In this document: positions 1 through 10,718 of the stretch, piece after piece
Layout of the letters: each line of letters begins with the position of its first letter
Numbering within the stretch: the stretch's first letter is position 1
From: Tricholoma matsutake
Taxonomy: Eukaryota > Basidiomycota > Agaricomycetes > Agaricales > Tricholomataceae
DNA: 64,000 nucleotides
Direction of reading: 5' to 3'
Assembly (NCBI GenBank): GCA_026075535.2
Contig: AP026545.1
Span: 3,100,001-3,164,000 of the forward strand
The notes under the pieces: model-generated
What the model saw: only the letters and a program-made list of their open reading frames with translations
What the model was told of the DNA's origin: nothing
Database searches by the model: none
Program-made: the position numbers and the translations under genes

Positions 1-215
1 AGGTTTGATCGTACAAGCCATTTTGGTAGGAACTCCGCTTGGTTCCACACTATCTATCACTATCGAGGTCCGGGGAATGTCTTGGGCACCGACACTCACC
101 ACAATAACGACTAGCTAGGGCGTGACCCTTGGACATTATAGCGTATGGGCAATATGCCAGTGCTACCTTCCTCCAAACAGGAATGCATTTTTCATGCGCT
201 GCATGGCTACGCCTA

Positions 216-256
216 ACGCAGGAATCAGCTTCCACGAAATGGTCCATCATTTGAGT
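216..256 (+). other. Short stretch resembling part of the PEBP gene
   Basis: About 40 bases here match bases 1128-1170 in exon 2/intron 2 of the PEBP-like gene downstream, with about 26 of the first 29 positions identical (shared blocks ACGCAGGAAT, CTTCCAC and AAATGGT). It may be the remnant of a tandem PEBP copy. The rest of 1-285 shows no coding pattern I can place. Confidence 0.25.
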
Positions 257-285
257 GCGAACACGTATTTCTTTGCTTCTCCCGA

Positions 286-708
286 ATGCTAATTACTGAG
301 AGTCTAGCAAATTACGCAGGTTTGGCTGACAAAGAGTCGCCGATCGGCTGCATATATCTAGATCCTGAATCAACGGCGATTTTGAGCTTGATGAGCATCA
401 GGAACTTCAGGGCAATTTCCATCAATGAAGGTGACGTACACTCGACTGATCATGAATGGACTCGGATAAATTTCAACGGTCAACAACCATCTTTGGAGTT
501 CTGGCACCACATTCGCTGGAGATATTTAGTTCCTGACCATGCCGATATCGTGGGTGAACTCAGGGAGTTGAGTCCTTCCCATGCTATGCTTGAAAGTACT
601 TATACTCCGGGCAAAGCGAGGGTAAACTCTGGGTTACTTGCATATTTTTGGTACATACTTACTTCCATTCATGCATCACGCCTGTGTAAATGCATGACAC
701 TGATGTGA
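286..708 (+). CDS. Hypothetical ORF, 140 residues
   Basis: An open frame from ATG 286 to TGA 708. I do not recognise the product. It has no signal peptide, membrane segment or repeat. The middle is Trp/His rich (EFWHHIRWRYLVPDH) and looks like protein, while the end after GKAR is less convincing. A possible donor GTAAAC near 620 suggests it could be one exon of a longer gene or a remnant. It lies about 180 bases upstream of the PEBP gene on the same strand. Length alone gives weak support at this size. Confidence 0.25.
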   Translation: MLITESLANYAGLADKESPIGCIYLDPESTAILSLMSIRNFRAISINEGDVHSTDHEWTRINFNGQQPSLEFWHHIRWRYLVPDHADIVGELRELSPSHAMLESTYTPGKARVNSGLLAYFWYILTSIHASRLCKCMTLM

Positions 709-885
709 CACGAAAATTTAGTCGTCACGGTGCCGAGTATCTTCTTGGAGCTCTTACGGAATGGGAGCCTATGATATAGAGTATTTTCGGCTATTAGCTA
801 TTTTCTGATACGCGTCTCCCTTCCGTGGTATGTAAGGTGGAACCAAAGAATTTCTAACAAGAGACCCAATCCTCCGAGAAAAAAG

Positions 886-1677
886 ATGTATTTTTCATCT
901 CTCGCGTTCCTCCTTCCCCTCGTTGGACTTGTCGTCGGGCAAGACTGGAGCCTTGAAGTAGTGAAGGATGCATTTGATGATGCCGCTGTATCCCCAGATT
1001 TTCATGATCCACCATTCCTGACTGATGTTTGACCGGCAGATTCCATCTGACTTGAGTCTTAACTTTGACCCGAGTGTCTTGCTGGAAGTCAGCCTGCCTC
1101 AGACATCAGGAGATTCAATCACACTTCACGCAGGAATTCATCTTCCACTAAATGGTACGCCGTCCTTTGAATAATCTGCTGAGAGTGTGTGATTGAACCG
1201 TCTCTAGCGACTGTTGGCCCCCCCAGTTTCGGCATTCGTGGAGAAGCCACAGGACCCTTCGTTATCGCAATGGTCGATCCTGATACGCCTGCGCCATGGA
1301 CGCGGACCGCCGGGGTCCAGGTTCGCCATTTCCTTGGTGCGAACTTTGTTGAAAGATCGACTCGCTTTTCGTTTGGCTGGCATGACCTAAAAAATACCAC
1401 GGCAGCCATCTCTCACTTTATACAACCTAGGCCAGCCCCTGGTTCATCCTATCATCGGTGTGTATTTAATATTTTCTTGCTAAAACTGACAGTGACCTTT
1501 ATCAGGTACACTTTCCTCTTGTTCAAGCAACCTCCCGGATTTAATAATCAGACGGTGGTCACACCCACTACATCCGTTTTTACCTTCAACGTTAGCGAAT
1601 TTGCTGCTGCGACGGACCTTGGAAACCCGATCGGTGGAACTTTCATGCTCGTTGCACCCAATCCGCCCGTAGCGTAG
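886..1677 (+). CDS. Secreted phosphatidylethanolamine-binding (PEBP/TFS1-like) protein
   Basis: The exons are 886-987, 1040-1154, 1208-1457 and 1506-1677, with introns of 52, 53 and 48 bp, all GT..AG. Splicing removes every stop and gives 212 residues. Residues 1-19 form a signal peptide (MYFSSLAFLLPLVGLVVGQ). The PEBP fold is marked by IPSDLSLNFDPSVLLEVS, the ligand-site strand MVDPDTPAP, then RHFLGANF and, across intron 3, HRYTFLLFKQP. These are hallmarks of fungal carboxypeptidase-Y-inhibitor-like PEBPs, which bind anionic phospholipid or act as protease or kinase modulators. The signal peptide implies secretion or a vacuolar route; the substrate cannot be inferred. The introns were placed by keeping family motifs in frame. 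An unspliced reading stops at about 1030, so the split is not a frameshift. Confidence 0.88.
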
Positions 1678-1906
1678 AAGGATTTTAGACTTGAACCAAA
1701 ACTCGAAACCCTGTCAACTTAGCAGATAGAGTAAGGATTTACATATCATTTGTCGAACTTGAAGAAAGGGTGAGTGTCCGTGGAGAGCTGTTAAGAGCAG
1801 AACTACTAGTAGGGTTGTAGAGATTCATCAGCAAGAGGCTTACGATAAGGGGAGGGTGCCAAACAGTGGCAAAACACCTCTTGATTACAAAACCAATCAA
1901 AAACCA

Positions 1907-2718
1907 ATGTTCATCGCAGAGGCCGAACGAAAGCCGGGTTTCGTCCATGTTCTACTGATAACGACAGGAAGTGTTGCGTCTGTAAAGGCGCCTTTGATCG
2001 TCAAGGACCTTCATACAGTTAGTTTCGCTCCTACATCCGTGGTCACAACTTACCTTGTCTAGTATGACAAAGTTAAAGTCGAAGTTATTGCAACCAAGCC
2101 TTCTCTTACCTTCTTTACGAAGCAAGAGATAAATGACGTGGGATCTAGAGTATGGACCGACGAGGACGAATGGACAGTACGTCTCGAGGTTTCCAACATA
2201 TCAACCATTTTGTCGAGGCTGGATCTTAGGAAGGATTCAATATCGGAGATCCAATTCTCCATATCGAACTTCGTCGATGGGCGGATATAGTCCTGGTTGC
2301 ACCATGTTCTGCAAACACTATATCCAAAATTGCACACGGTTTGTGTGATAACCTTGCCGTGTGTCCTTGCATTGTTTTCTTTGCAAATCCCCAACCTTCA
2401 GTCAGACATCCGTTATGCGAGCGCTAGCGCCGACTACCCCAACATATGTATTCCCCGCCATGAACACGTTGATGTACGAGCACCCGCTCACCTCGGAGCA
2501 TATACGCATTATTTGTGATGTTGTCCGCTACAACGTAGTTGGGCCCATAGGAAAGGGTTTAGCGTGTGGTGATGTTGGTGAGTGGTACTTCTGAATGCAT
2601 TATATTCTTGTAGCTTCTCACGTTGTGCTTGGATGTTTCAGGACTGGGAGCCATGACTGAATGGCGAGATATCGTCAAAATTGTCGTCGAGTTGTTCCAT
2701 CTTGTTCGTTCAAGTTAA
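1907..2718 (+). CDS. PPCDC: Phosphopantothenoylcysteine decarboxylase (CoA biosynthesis)
   Basis: The exons are 1907-2017, 2063-2176, 2230-2358, 2406-2577 and 2642-2718, separated by introns of 45, 53, 47 and 64 bp. The spliced product has 200 residues, the usual length of the single-domain enzyme. It is an FMN-dependent flavoprotein that decarboxylates 4'-phosphopantothenoylcysteine to 4'-phosphopantetheine in the cytosol. Motifs in order are the Rossmann-like start HVLLITTGSVASVKAPL, the active-site histidine in LHIELRRWADIV, APCSANTISKIAHG, the substrate clamp PAMNTLMYEHPLT, and the catalytic cysteine in ACGDVGLGAM near the C-terminus. ATG 1907 was chosen because the frame upstream has no ATG (only GTG 1856) and the family begins here. 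It looks intact. It is a housekeeping gene unrelated to its neighbours. HAL3/SIS2-type phosphatase regulators are homologous but usually longer and acidic. Confidence 0.93.
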
Positions 2719-2725
2719 GTAAGTT

Positions 2726-3052
2726 ATGATGAAATGGCACCCCGATGCTATCCGCGCGCTGATACTTTCGTATCATGTGCCACTACATGCCACATCGCAC
2801 ATTTCTCCCAACCGCAGTCACTATTTCAGACTGGCCCTGCAGGACCACGGGATATGTTTCGTGAATCTGGAATTAAGTGTGGCGGGGCCAACAACACCTT
2901 ACGTGGATTTACCGCAACCTTTTCCATTCGTCAACGATATAAACGTTGAACACGCTCTCAAACACCTCTTCGATAATACACAGCATCCACTATTACTAGG
3001 TACCGAAGGATATGATACTTCTGCGTCCACTGGAAAGAGAAAAGCCATGTAG
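2726..3052 (+). pseudogene. Possible Siw14/Oca-type tyrosine phosphatase fragment
   Basis: ATG 2726 opens 8 bases after the PPCDC stop and runs 108 residues. The second half (NVEHALKHLFDNTQHPLLL) resembles the stretch before the HCxxGxxRT active site of Siw14/Oca-type dual-specificity phosphatases, and the frame continues with EGYDTSASTGKR where the P-loop would be. The catalytic cysteine is absent and the frame stops soon after, so it would be a dead or partial copy, or one exon of a gene I cannot complete. An unrelated hypothetical protein is equally possible. Confidence 0.28.
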
Positions 3053-3396
3053 TACAGAAGGAATGACAACGAAAGACACATACGCGCAGCTGTGAAACTT
3101 GAAAATCCTCTTGTATGGTAGTACTTTAAATACAGGTCTTTGTGGTGGCAATCTTGAGAAGAATGAATCACACGTACCACGATTGGTGGTTGAGCGTAGT
3201 GAACCGCAGATTGTACCATCTGCTTAAGGATGTGAAGTGCTTCTACGAATCCATTGACGATATAAGGAAACTCAATGGTCATCGAAAGAACACTGGGAGT
3301 ACATACGAATGATTGGAAGCCTGCGAGACGGATGTTGCTTGGTTGCTACATATTGACCGACGTTAAGATAAACAAACTGAGAGAGGACAGATGAAT
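3053..3396. other. No assignable gene
   Basis: Short frames exist on both strands. The minus frame ending ALHILKQMVQSAVHYAQPP (about 3170-3240) could be a later exon of the small secreted-protein candidate at 3397-3600 after a GTATGT..GTAG intron, but I cannot confirm it. Confidence 0.3.
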
Positions 3397-3600
3397 TCAC
3401 TGGTGGTGGTGGAATTTGGCCGCAATATTTTTTAGAAAGTGAAGGAATCCTCTCTCTTCGAGTGTCCCAAAGGTTTGCATGATGTCGCGTGTGCCATGTT
3501 CACGAGCAGCAACCGGGTCGTCGTGCAAGGGAAGCGCCGACAAGGGGAGAGCGATGAAGGCGAAGAAGATGATGATATTTAACCGCAACGGAAGGCGCAT
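3397..3600 (-). CDS. Small secreted protein candidate
   Basis: A 67-residue frame from ATG 3600. Residues 1-22 form a clear signal peptide: basic start MRLPLR, hydrophobic core NIIIFFAFIALPLSA, and a small-residue cleavage site before LPLHDD. The mature part is charged and ends with His/Gln (KFHHHQ). A GTGAAT donor lies inside the last codons, so the real protein may continue into exons around 3170-3240. Function is unknown. No cysteine pattern is present, so it is not a typical Cys-rich effector. Confidence 0.38.
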   Translation of the reverse strand: MRLPLRLNIIIFFAFIALPLSALPLHDDPVAAREHGTRDIMQTFGTLEERGFLHFLKNIAAKFHHHQ

Positions 3601-5002
3601 GACAAGAATATTGCTGCTATGGAGGAAAGGCCCGCTTTCTAGGGGGTAAATTGGCCAGCATGCGTGGTTTTATATATTTCCCTAGGCCGTGTTGGTGATA
3701 CACTAGATCATAAATGCATAGCGATAGACAATGCCAGGACCCCGGATAACCCGGAATTTCGGGGTTTTGTCTGGAATTCACCTAGCCTGGCGCCGAATTT
3801 TTTTTTGTCTGGACATCTGGATCTAGCGTTCCAGAGGGCAAATTTTGTCTGGATTCGAGGATCTAGCCTTCTAGGAGCCAAAAAAACCGCCAGAAATCGT
3901 CAGAACCGCTCATTCAGCCTTTAGATTCACTCCACAACGTCTAGTCTACCTCTGATAGTTCTGATCTACCTAAATATGGATGAGTTATTCTTCTTCCTCG
4001 ACTGCTTATAATACTCCACCACGCCCACGTTTACGAAACAATCGCATAGCCTCCTTGAACTTTGCCTCGTCTGCGAGCAAGATTTTGAAGTATTCAGCAT
4101 CCTCCTAGTTCAAGCCCAGTCTAGGTGGCGAAGATAGTAAGCAGAGGAATGAGTTTGAACCAGAGAACCCAAACTGTTTTGTCTGAAGAGTCGACGTTGC
4201 CTCAGGAATTGAGCGGGATTAACGTCCGTACATATTATATACTCAAAGATCTATTCGAGACGGCACAGATATTTGATGAATCCGACATGTTTACCATTTT
4301 CCCCACCAGTCTTTGAGTACAAGGCAGTAACTTTCAAAAAATGTCAGTCGTTATGTAAATGAGCTACAGCGACACCGAAAAACATACCATGCCCAATTCG
4401 CAATCCTTTGTCCGTGAATAGGAACAGCTGCCAAATCAAGGATGCCATCGCCCATATGGAGAATGTGCCGTACAGATATCTGGGAATGAGATGCGCGTAA
4501 CATTGTTAGAGATGCAGTTGGGCGGTCCTCCGTGTGAGAAAAAATAATGATGGATAAAACCTTACGGAGAAAGATATTACAACGCTCAAGGATTGAACCC
4601 AAAACCTCACGTATCAGTACTCATACTACATATACCACTATAACATTATCACTTATGTCTGGTTAGGATCTAGGTGTCTCTGGCGTACCTGTTTCGGTGT
4701 TTACCCACCTAGCTGTTTGGGTCCAAATCGTGGGATCTGGCCTTTAGTAGGGATTATTCGGGGTCCTAAAATGCCATGCGTGTATCAAATGACGGGCCCC
4801 GGGACGGATATCATTGAGCGAAGTGTTTTAGCCCTTCGGACTAGAAACTATTAAATCTCGGCAAATCAGGGGCAACGCAACGAGGGATGGGGCTGAGGAG
4901 TTGGAAGTAGCAGCAAAACATCCATCACCCGAGATGCCGTGTCTAAATCGGGACGAATTTGATATCCGTTCTAGATTTTGTGATCGCGACCCCTCTACAG
5001 AG
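3601..5002. other. Gene-poor stretch
   Basis: No convincing coding region. At 3770-3880 a short phrase (TTTTGTCTGGA followed by ATCTAGC) recurs two or three times as a weak direct repeat. A 63-codon frame at 4125 starts at GTG, not ATG, and matches nothing I recognise. A tRNA-like segment lies at 4577-4650. Confidence 0.5.
4577..4650 (-). other. tRNA-like segment with A/B-box motifs
   Basis: Read on the minus strand, it contains an A-box-like TGTTATAGTGG and, about 40 bases on, GGTTCAATCC, one base from the Pol III B-box consensus. I could not close a proper acceptor stem or a plausible anticodon arm, so it is a degenerate tRNA or the head of a tRNA-derived SINE rather than a working tRNA. 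Confidence 0.35.
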
Positions 5003-5703
5003 CTCTCTACTACCACTTACCGAGTGTTTCACCACGATTTACTGATTACTAAATTACACCACATCAACTACAAAATTATACTGATGGCATATATGGTTCA
5101 AAAGATAGGCTTCATTACTTCCAGAAAATCTAATTATCTCAATGAAAGGTGAGGATGAAGCAACGACGAGCCCCCATGTCAAAAAGTACTTAGTCTTTCA
5201 CCACCATGTCACGCAACAGTAACACAGAATTCTGTGATCCGATGACCGACGTTGGCATCTGACAAGCCGAAGTACGTTTTCGTAAAAACATTTGTTGATC
5301 GAGTTTGCCCAAAATAGCACACTTGTCGGCGTTTAAATTCTGTCCATGAAATGTCACGGTGAGCCAGAAAACCACAAACTGCTCTATGATCATGGTGAAA
5401 CTACTCTCAGTCTATGGGAAATAGATATTATTGCTTTGAGAGAAAAAATGGGAAGGATCGGTTCACTCCTCATATCTCAATGTCAGAAATATGTGATTCA
5501 CCCCTCATAATGTAGCTTTTACCAACCTCGACCTCAACCGAAAATCAGGGAAAAATCAGAGGAATGTTTGTAATACTTATAACCACTCATATCATTGATT
5601 TGAAGATGGTTGGAGATGTTTTGGGGCTTAGAAAGTGTTATCAGTGTGGTGGTGAAACACTAGTACCATGGTAAAACACTCGGTAAGTGATAGTAGTCTC
5701 TAG
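5003..5703. repeat. Candidate terminal-inverted-repeat element
   Basis: CTACTACCACTTACCGAGTG followed by TTTCACCA at 5006-5035 is repeated in inverted orientation near 5650-5700, with a few mismatches in about 28 bases. The roughly 700-bp interior is AT-rich with no ORF. This is the shape of a non-autonomous DNA transposon. I could not find an unambiguous target-site duplication, so boundaries are approximate. Confidence 0.4.
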
Positions 5704-5970
5704 GTGTTTTTTTGATTGGCTGATGTTCTAAATTTCATATTGTCAGTTCACTTAGTCACCACCTAATTTGTGCAAACAAAATCATGCCAAAAAAAAAGCC
5801 AATTTACTATTCCTCTGGTAAAAATGCTCCTTTTTGATAAGATGGATCTTTTGGTCAGGAAATTTCAAACAACTCAAAACTGGAGATATTTTTTTCTGCC
5901 TTTTCAGATTGACCTTTTACTATAATAGACACCTACCATATGTAGAATTACTCTGACTTTTGCACTCTAA

Positions 5971-6674
5971 TGTTGCAGCAGTGATCTGGCTTTGTTTTCT
6001 GAGCAAATGGAAGGATGCTGAGTTTGGCAGCCTACACTAGACTTAGGTTTACTAAAAGACAGGATCAAATTATCTTCATTGCATGGAAGTAGGAACCATA
6101 AGCCACTACAAAAAATAAGGGGATAAGGAATTACTATACCTTCATTGCATGGAAGTAGGAATGAAGGTAAGGAAATAAAGATGTAAGTAATATATGTGAA
6201 AAGATCAACCATGTAAGTAAAAGGCTGCATCAGGTGTTGTGTGTGATTTAGGAAGGCCACATTGGGCATAGTCACATATTGGGAAGGTACCACATCAATA
6301 GGGTAATGTCAGCACTGCTGGATGTGGATAGAAGGGTAATAAGAATGTATGGTGCCATTGCCAGGATGTATGTCACCAGTGTGTTGTTGTCATATTCTCT
6401 GGTGGCTGTGCTGGCAGCGAGGGTGATTGTGTCGGTGATGTGTGTGGCTGTGCCAGCACCATGGGAGTGTGTTGGCAGTGTATGGTGGCCGTAACTCACT
6501 GTAACACAGACATTGGTATATCTGGTGTTGGTGAGTTGTTTATGCACTGTAGGTGGCTGTGCTGGCAGCGAGGGTGATTGTGTTGGCAATGTGTGTGGCT
6601 GTGTTGGCACTGCAGAAGCAGCATAAGTAAATTAACTTGTTGTAATGTTGTGAGTCAGTGGGGCCAGACTTACA
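5971..6674 (-). repeat. Putative 3' LTR of gypsy element B
   Basis: On the minus strand the chromodomain ORF of element B ends in a purine tract (GGGGAGGAG) followed at 6674 by TGTAAGTC. A CA end is available at 5971, giving about 704 bp. Inside are two internal duplications: CTTCATTGCATGGAAGTAGG at 6074 and 6140, and a GGTGGCTGTGCTGGCAGCGA block at about 6402 and 6550. No second LTR of this family is in the window, so the far boundary is inferred. Confidence 0.4.
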
Positions 6675-7728
6675 CTCCTCCCCACTTGAAAAAATTGTGT
6701 GGGTCTCAGACCTCTGTCCCATTTTCATCTTCCCACCGGTCAAGGGCATCAGTGTCAGCCATTTTATAGCTGGGGTGCCACTTGTCGTGTTCTTTCCCAT
6801 ATCCTTCATAACAGACAAGGTATTGTACACCCCTGCCACATCGGTGTGCATCCACAATTTTGTCAATGTACTACTCCTCGGTGCCATCTTCAGTGACAAT
6901 TGGCATTGGCCGAGCAGGCTCCTGGTCAGGGAAGAGGAGTGGGTCATTGGGTACATATCATTTTAGTAGGTGTGCATGGAAACCAGGGAAGGTGTTGGGG
7001 TTGTTGGGAAGTTTGAGAGTGTATTCGGAGCATTCAGGGAAGGTATGTGTGACCATGTAGGGGCCATCGTGTCATGGCATGAATTTGGCAACTCATGTTT
7101 TGCCTTTGTGTTTGTAATTGTGGCAGTGATTTTCAGTGGAGAGCATGACAAGGTTGCCATCCTCATAGACATCCTCTAGTGCCCAGTGCTTGTTGGTGTG
7201 ATATGCCTGGCAAATTTTGGCAGCAAGGAGGTTGTCCTGTGCTTCCTGAACATCGAGGTGGACACATGTAATGATGTCGTGTGCAGTGATCTGCTCAGCG
7301 GTGGCATTTTTGGTGAGGGGCACAATAGGCGGGATGATGCATGGAGATCAGCAGGTTTTGAGTTGGAAACCAGAGAAGCCAGTGGATGCATTCATGGTGT
7401 TCATGATGGCGAACCATACATGGGGGAGTTTAGCTAGCCAGCCCTTCTGGTTGTTGTCAACATGGTACCAAATGGCTTGGTTCACAGTTTTGTTTGTCCA
7501 TTCACTGCTGCCATCAGTTTTGGGGTGATAGAATGTGGACATTTTTAGTTTAATGCCAGTGAGCTTGTGGAGTGCAGTCCAAAGGTCGGCAGTGAAATGT
7601 GCATCTCTGTCAGAGATGAGGTGTAGCATGAGGCCATTTTTGCAGTACCATTCGTCAAAGAGCACAATGGCAACCTGGGCAGCGGTGTATGAGGAGTGAA
7701 TGCCGGTGATGTGTATGTCAGTACCAAG
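6675..7728 (-). pseudogene. Chromovirus B integrase core and chromodomain (broken)
   Basis: Minus-strand Ty3/gypsy pol fragment. From high to low coordinates: the integrase catalytic core with its second Asp (ISDRDAHFTADLW) and Glu region (HPKTDGSSEWTNKT), a linker (KICQAYHTNKHW), then a chromodomain (YIDKIVDAHRCGRGVQYLV, EGYGKEHDKWHPSYKMA). Stops and frame changes interrupt it, for example before YIDKI near 6870. The upstream integrase half continues at 17817-18464 because element A1 inserted between them. Chromodomain integrases target heterochromatin in this clade. Inactive. Confidence 0.8.
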
Positions 7729-8434
7729 TGTTAAGAACTGATCCTAGAGTGCGCGTCAGAATCCGATCGGACACTGCGGGTGATAATAGTGGGAGTTTGT
7801 CAGGTTGATGTGGATTCTGTGGGAGGGGAAACAGAAAGGACTTGGCTTCAGCTTGTAAGAAGCTGCACCCTTCACCTTGTCTGGTGTCCTAATTTCAAGT
7901 CGAAGGTTTGGAGGTAGGAGCGGGAAAGTGTGGGTAAACGCGGGGAGGAGTATGGAGGGACTTAGGTTAAGTTCAGGTGAGGTTAGAACTTCAGAGGGAG
8001 ACTAGAGGTTGAGTTGAATGGGGTTCAGACTCTTAGAGAACTGAGGTAGGAGTAGAAGGAGGTTTAGATTGGCAGGATAAAGTTGAGTCTATGTTGATAT
8101 ATGAACTGAGGAATACAAGGCAAAACTAACTAAGCTTAAATACTGTAGTCTGAAATAATGTGGAACAGGAATGAAGACCGCAGCAGTGTCTCAACTGTGT
8201 AGATAAATTATCTAGCAGGAGCCGCACAGGAATCTGTAGTTGAATTTGCAATAGAGACAGCAGCTTTGGGAAGGCAGCCGTGGATGCTGTACAAGGCAGC
8301 CTGGTGCACAGCAGTGTGGGCAGTGCAAGGCAGCCAGGAATGAAATCGGGAGGAGTAGACAATTGTCAGGTTCGATGTGTGGAAAAGGATCAGACAGATG
8401 TGGGTTCCGATCAGGTGAGGAATGGTTCTTGACA
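7729..8434 (-). repeat. LTR of A1 (3' LTR)
   Basis: 706 bp, starting TGTTAAGAACTGATCC and ending GGTTCTTGACA on the plus strand. It aligns over its full length with 17109-17816. Confidence 0.93.
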
Positions 8435-8655
8435 GTATTTCCCCCTTAGTGCTGAGCCTATGAGGCATGTGAGGGTTTGAGTCCAAATGAGGAAGTTGGT
8501 TGAATTTCCAAATGCAGCAATTGGTTGAAAAATTTTCACGTTCCTTCCTTCCCCATCAACTATCAAATATGTCCCCCCCAGTAGTCTCTGTGCAGATCAA
8601 AATGGCTGCGATGAAGGCCCAACATGAACAGAGGGAGTGGGCACTGAGGGAGCAG

Positions 8656-10718
8656 TAGTGATGTCCAAGGCTCGGCCCAAAGCCCTGAAGCCCGGGCTGC
8701 TGAGCTGGGCCTTACTGAAGGCTTTCTAGGGCTCAAGGCTTGGCTTGTATTATTAGAAGCCTGAGCCAAGCCCTGAAGCTGCGGCTTTCAAGTGTAACTG
8801 TTGTAAAATTGACGCATTGACTTCATGTCATGTGCTGTAAGTCAATTAAATAGGTGCCTTGCTCATATCATCAACAGTCATCAACCTGGCGATGCAAGCC
8901 TTAATAACTACATACAGCAAATCAAAGCATTACAATCCTGCTGAACCTGATGCTGATCTTGCAAGGCCCAAACGCAACGAGGTGGGACTGGTGCGAGCAA
9001 TCTGTGTCAAGGTATTTCTTCGCATTATTATTGATGTTTTTCCATCTTGACAGTTTCCATCCTTAGGCGTGCTCCTCTGCGAAGCGTAAACAACGCTTTG
9101 CTGATATCCAAACACAAGGTGGCTTGAAGACTACCCATCAGCTTCTTCTCGATATGGCTGTGTGCTGGTCTTCCACCTACATGATGACATCACGAGCTGA
9201 GGCCAAATGTCCGGTATGTATTTCTCCATGCAGCTCATGGGCAATGCTGACAAGTACTAGTTCATTGATACTTTTGTGTATGAGATTGGACAAGAGGAGA
9301 AAGACCTCTCGAAATGTAAAAAGATTGATGACCTGTTTCTCTCAGATGCTGAATGGGAGTGTGTTGGTTTATTCAATGATCTACTTGTGGTAAGCTGTTA
9401 CATTTTCGGGTGATCTATAATGTGCTGATGTGGTATCGTGACAGCATGCTGACAATGCACAGCAAGCTTTTTTGTCAGATAAGGGAAGCACCCTTCATCT
9501 TGCATTGCCTGCGCTCAAAGCATTACATAAGGCATGGACCAAACGAGCCAAGCGCGTCAAATATATTGATTTTGTCCCTGCCCTGAATGCTGGACTGGTG
9601 AAAATCACGGAATACTATGATTGTACAGCTGATTCTGATGTGTATACCTTTGCTATGTGTTCGATTACTTCCCTGTGTCCACTAATAAACTATGACACCT
9701 GTTTAGTACTTGATCCCTCACAGAAAATGGAACATATTCGCAAATATTGGGGTCAGGAAAAGTTGGAAAGTATCCTCAAGGAGGCCAAAGAAATGGTCAG
9801 TGTCTTGAGTTTGGGAGTTTTGGTGTGCGCTCACAATGATATTATAGTACAAGCAACTCTACCTTGGAATGTACAGCAACAATTCAGTACCGGCACTGGC
9901 ACGGCGTAAAGAAAAGTCAGCAATGCGCAAGGTTGGCATACTAATCTGTGAATTATCTGATGACAACAATGAAGATAATAATGGTGTCCAATCCCGTGCA
10001 TCCCCCATCATGCCCAGTGAACCAAGTGCTCCTTGGCACAAAGATTTCTTTGAATATTTGAACTCAACAGATCAACTCGGCAATATGACAATTGTTGAGT
10101 GGTGGGGGGTATGTGTCCCTCACATCATGTTTGATTTGATAGTCATCTGACTTATGGCATAGTAGAATACTACACGCTATGATGTCTGGGCATCTCTTGC
10201 ACGCGATATGCTCCCGATTATGGCATCATCAGTTTCAAGCGAACGTGCATTCTCATCTGCAGGGATCACAATTTCAAAGCGCCGCAGTCGACTCAAACCT
10301 GATATCATCGAGGTGTTACAGTTCCTCAAGTGCATGTACCGTCGTGAGCTCCTCTTCCGGGAAGAACCTAGCCCAGTGCTTGAGGTGGAGGAATATGATG
10401 ATCTTCAGGGAGCTGGTGACAGCAATCTTCATGATGCAGAACAGGTGGGCTGGGATGGATTGGTTGATGATCTTGCTGATGATGAGGGCTTCGTCGATCA
10501 TGATGAAGATGATATATTTGTGCAAGATGTATTGTAGGAGCTCTGAGACTAATTTTGCTGTGATCTTCACTACAAAGCCAAGGCCTGATCCCGAGCCCAG
10601 CCCAAGCCCAGCCCAAGCCCTTAACTAGGGCTCGGCTCATGTTCTATCCAAGCCTGAGCCTGGTCAAGCCAAGCCCAAACCCGGGCTTTCGAGCCGAGCC
10701 GGGCCCTATACATCACTA
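8656..10718 (+). mobile_element. hAT DNA transposon nested in A1
   Basis: 2063 bp with a perfect 8-bp TSD GGGAGCAG (8648-8655 and 10719-10726). Termini are TAGTGATGTCCAAGGCTCGG at the left and an imperfect inverse at the right (..GAGCCGAGCCGGGCCCTATA then CATCACTA). GC-rich subterminal repeats of the form GGCTCGG/AGCCC occupy about 100 bases at each end. An 8-bp TSD with a TAG start is diagnostic of hAT. Confidence 0.92.
8859..10537 (+). pseudogene. hAT transposase, C-terminal part, decayed
   Basis: Several frames with retained short introns encode the C-terminal half of a hAT transposase: LLLDMAVCWSSTYMM (about 9140), the stretch LHLALPALKALHKAWTKRAK (9485-9545), MEHIRKYWG (9727), and the hATC dimerisation region VSSERAFSSAGITISKRRSR near 10230-10290. 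The tail is acidic (EDDIFVQDVL). The N-terminal BED zinc finger and first catalytic Asp were not found, so the copy is 5'-truncated and frameshifted and cannot mobilise itself. Confidence 0.8.

Noticed and set aside
6272..6610. 112-residue minus-strand frame rich in Thr/His/Pro
   Set aside because: It is produced by the internally repeated GTGGCTGTGCTGGCAG block in the putative B LTR, not by a gene.
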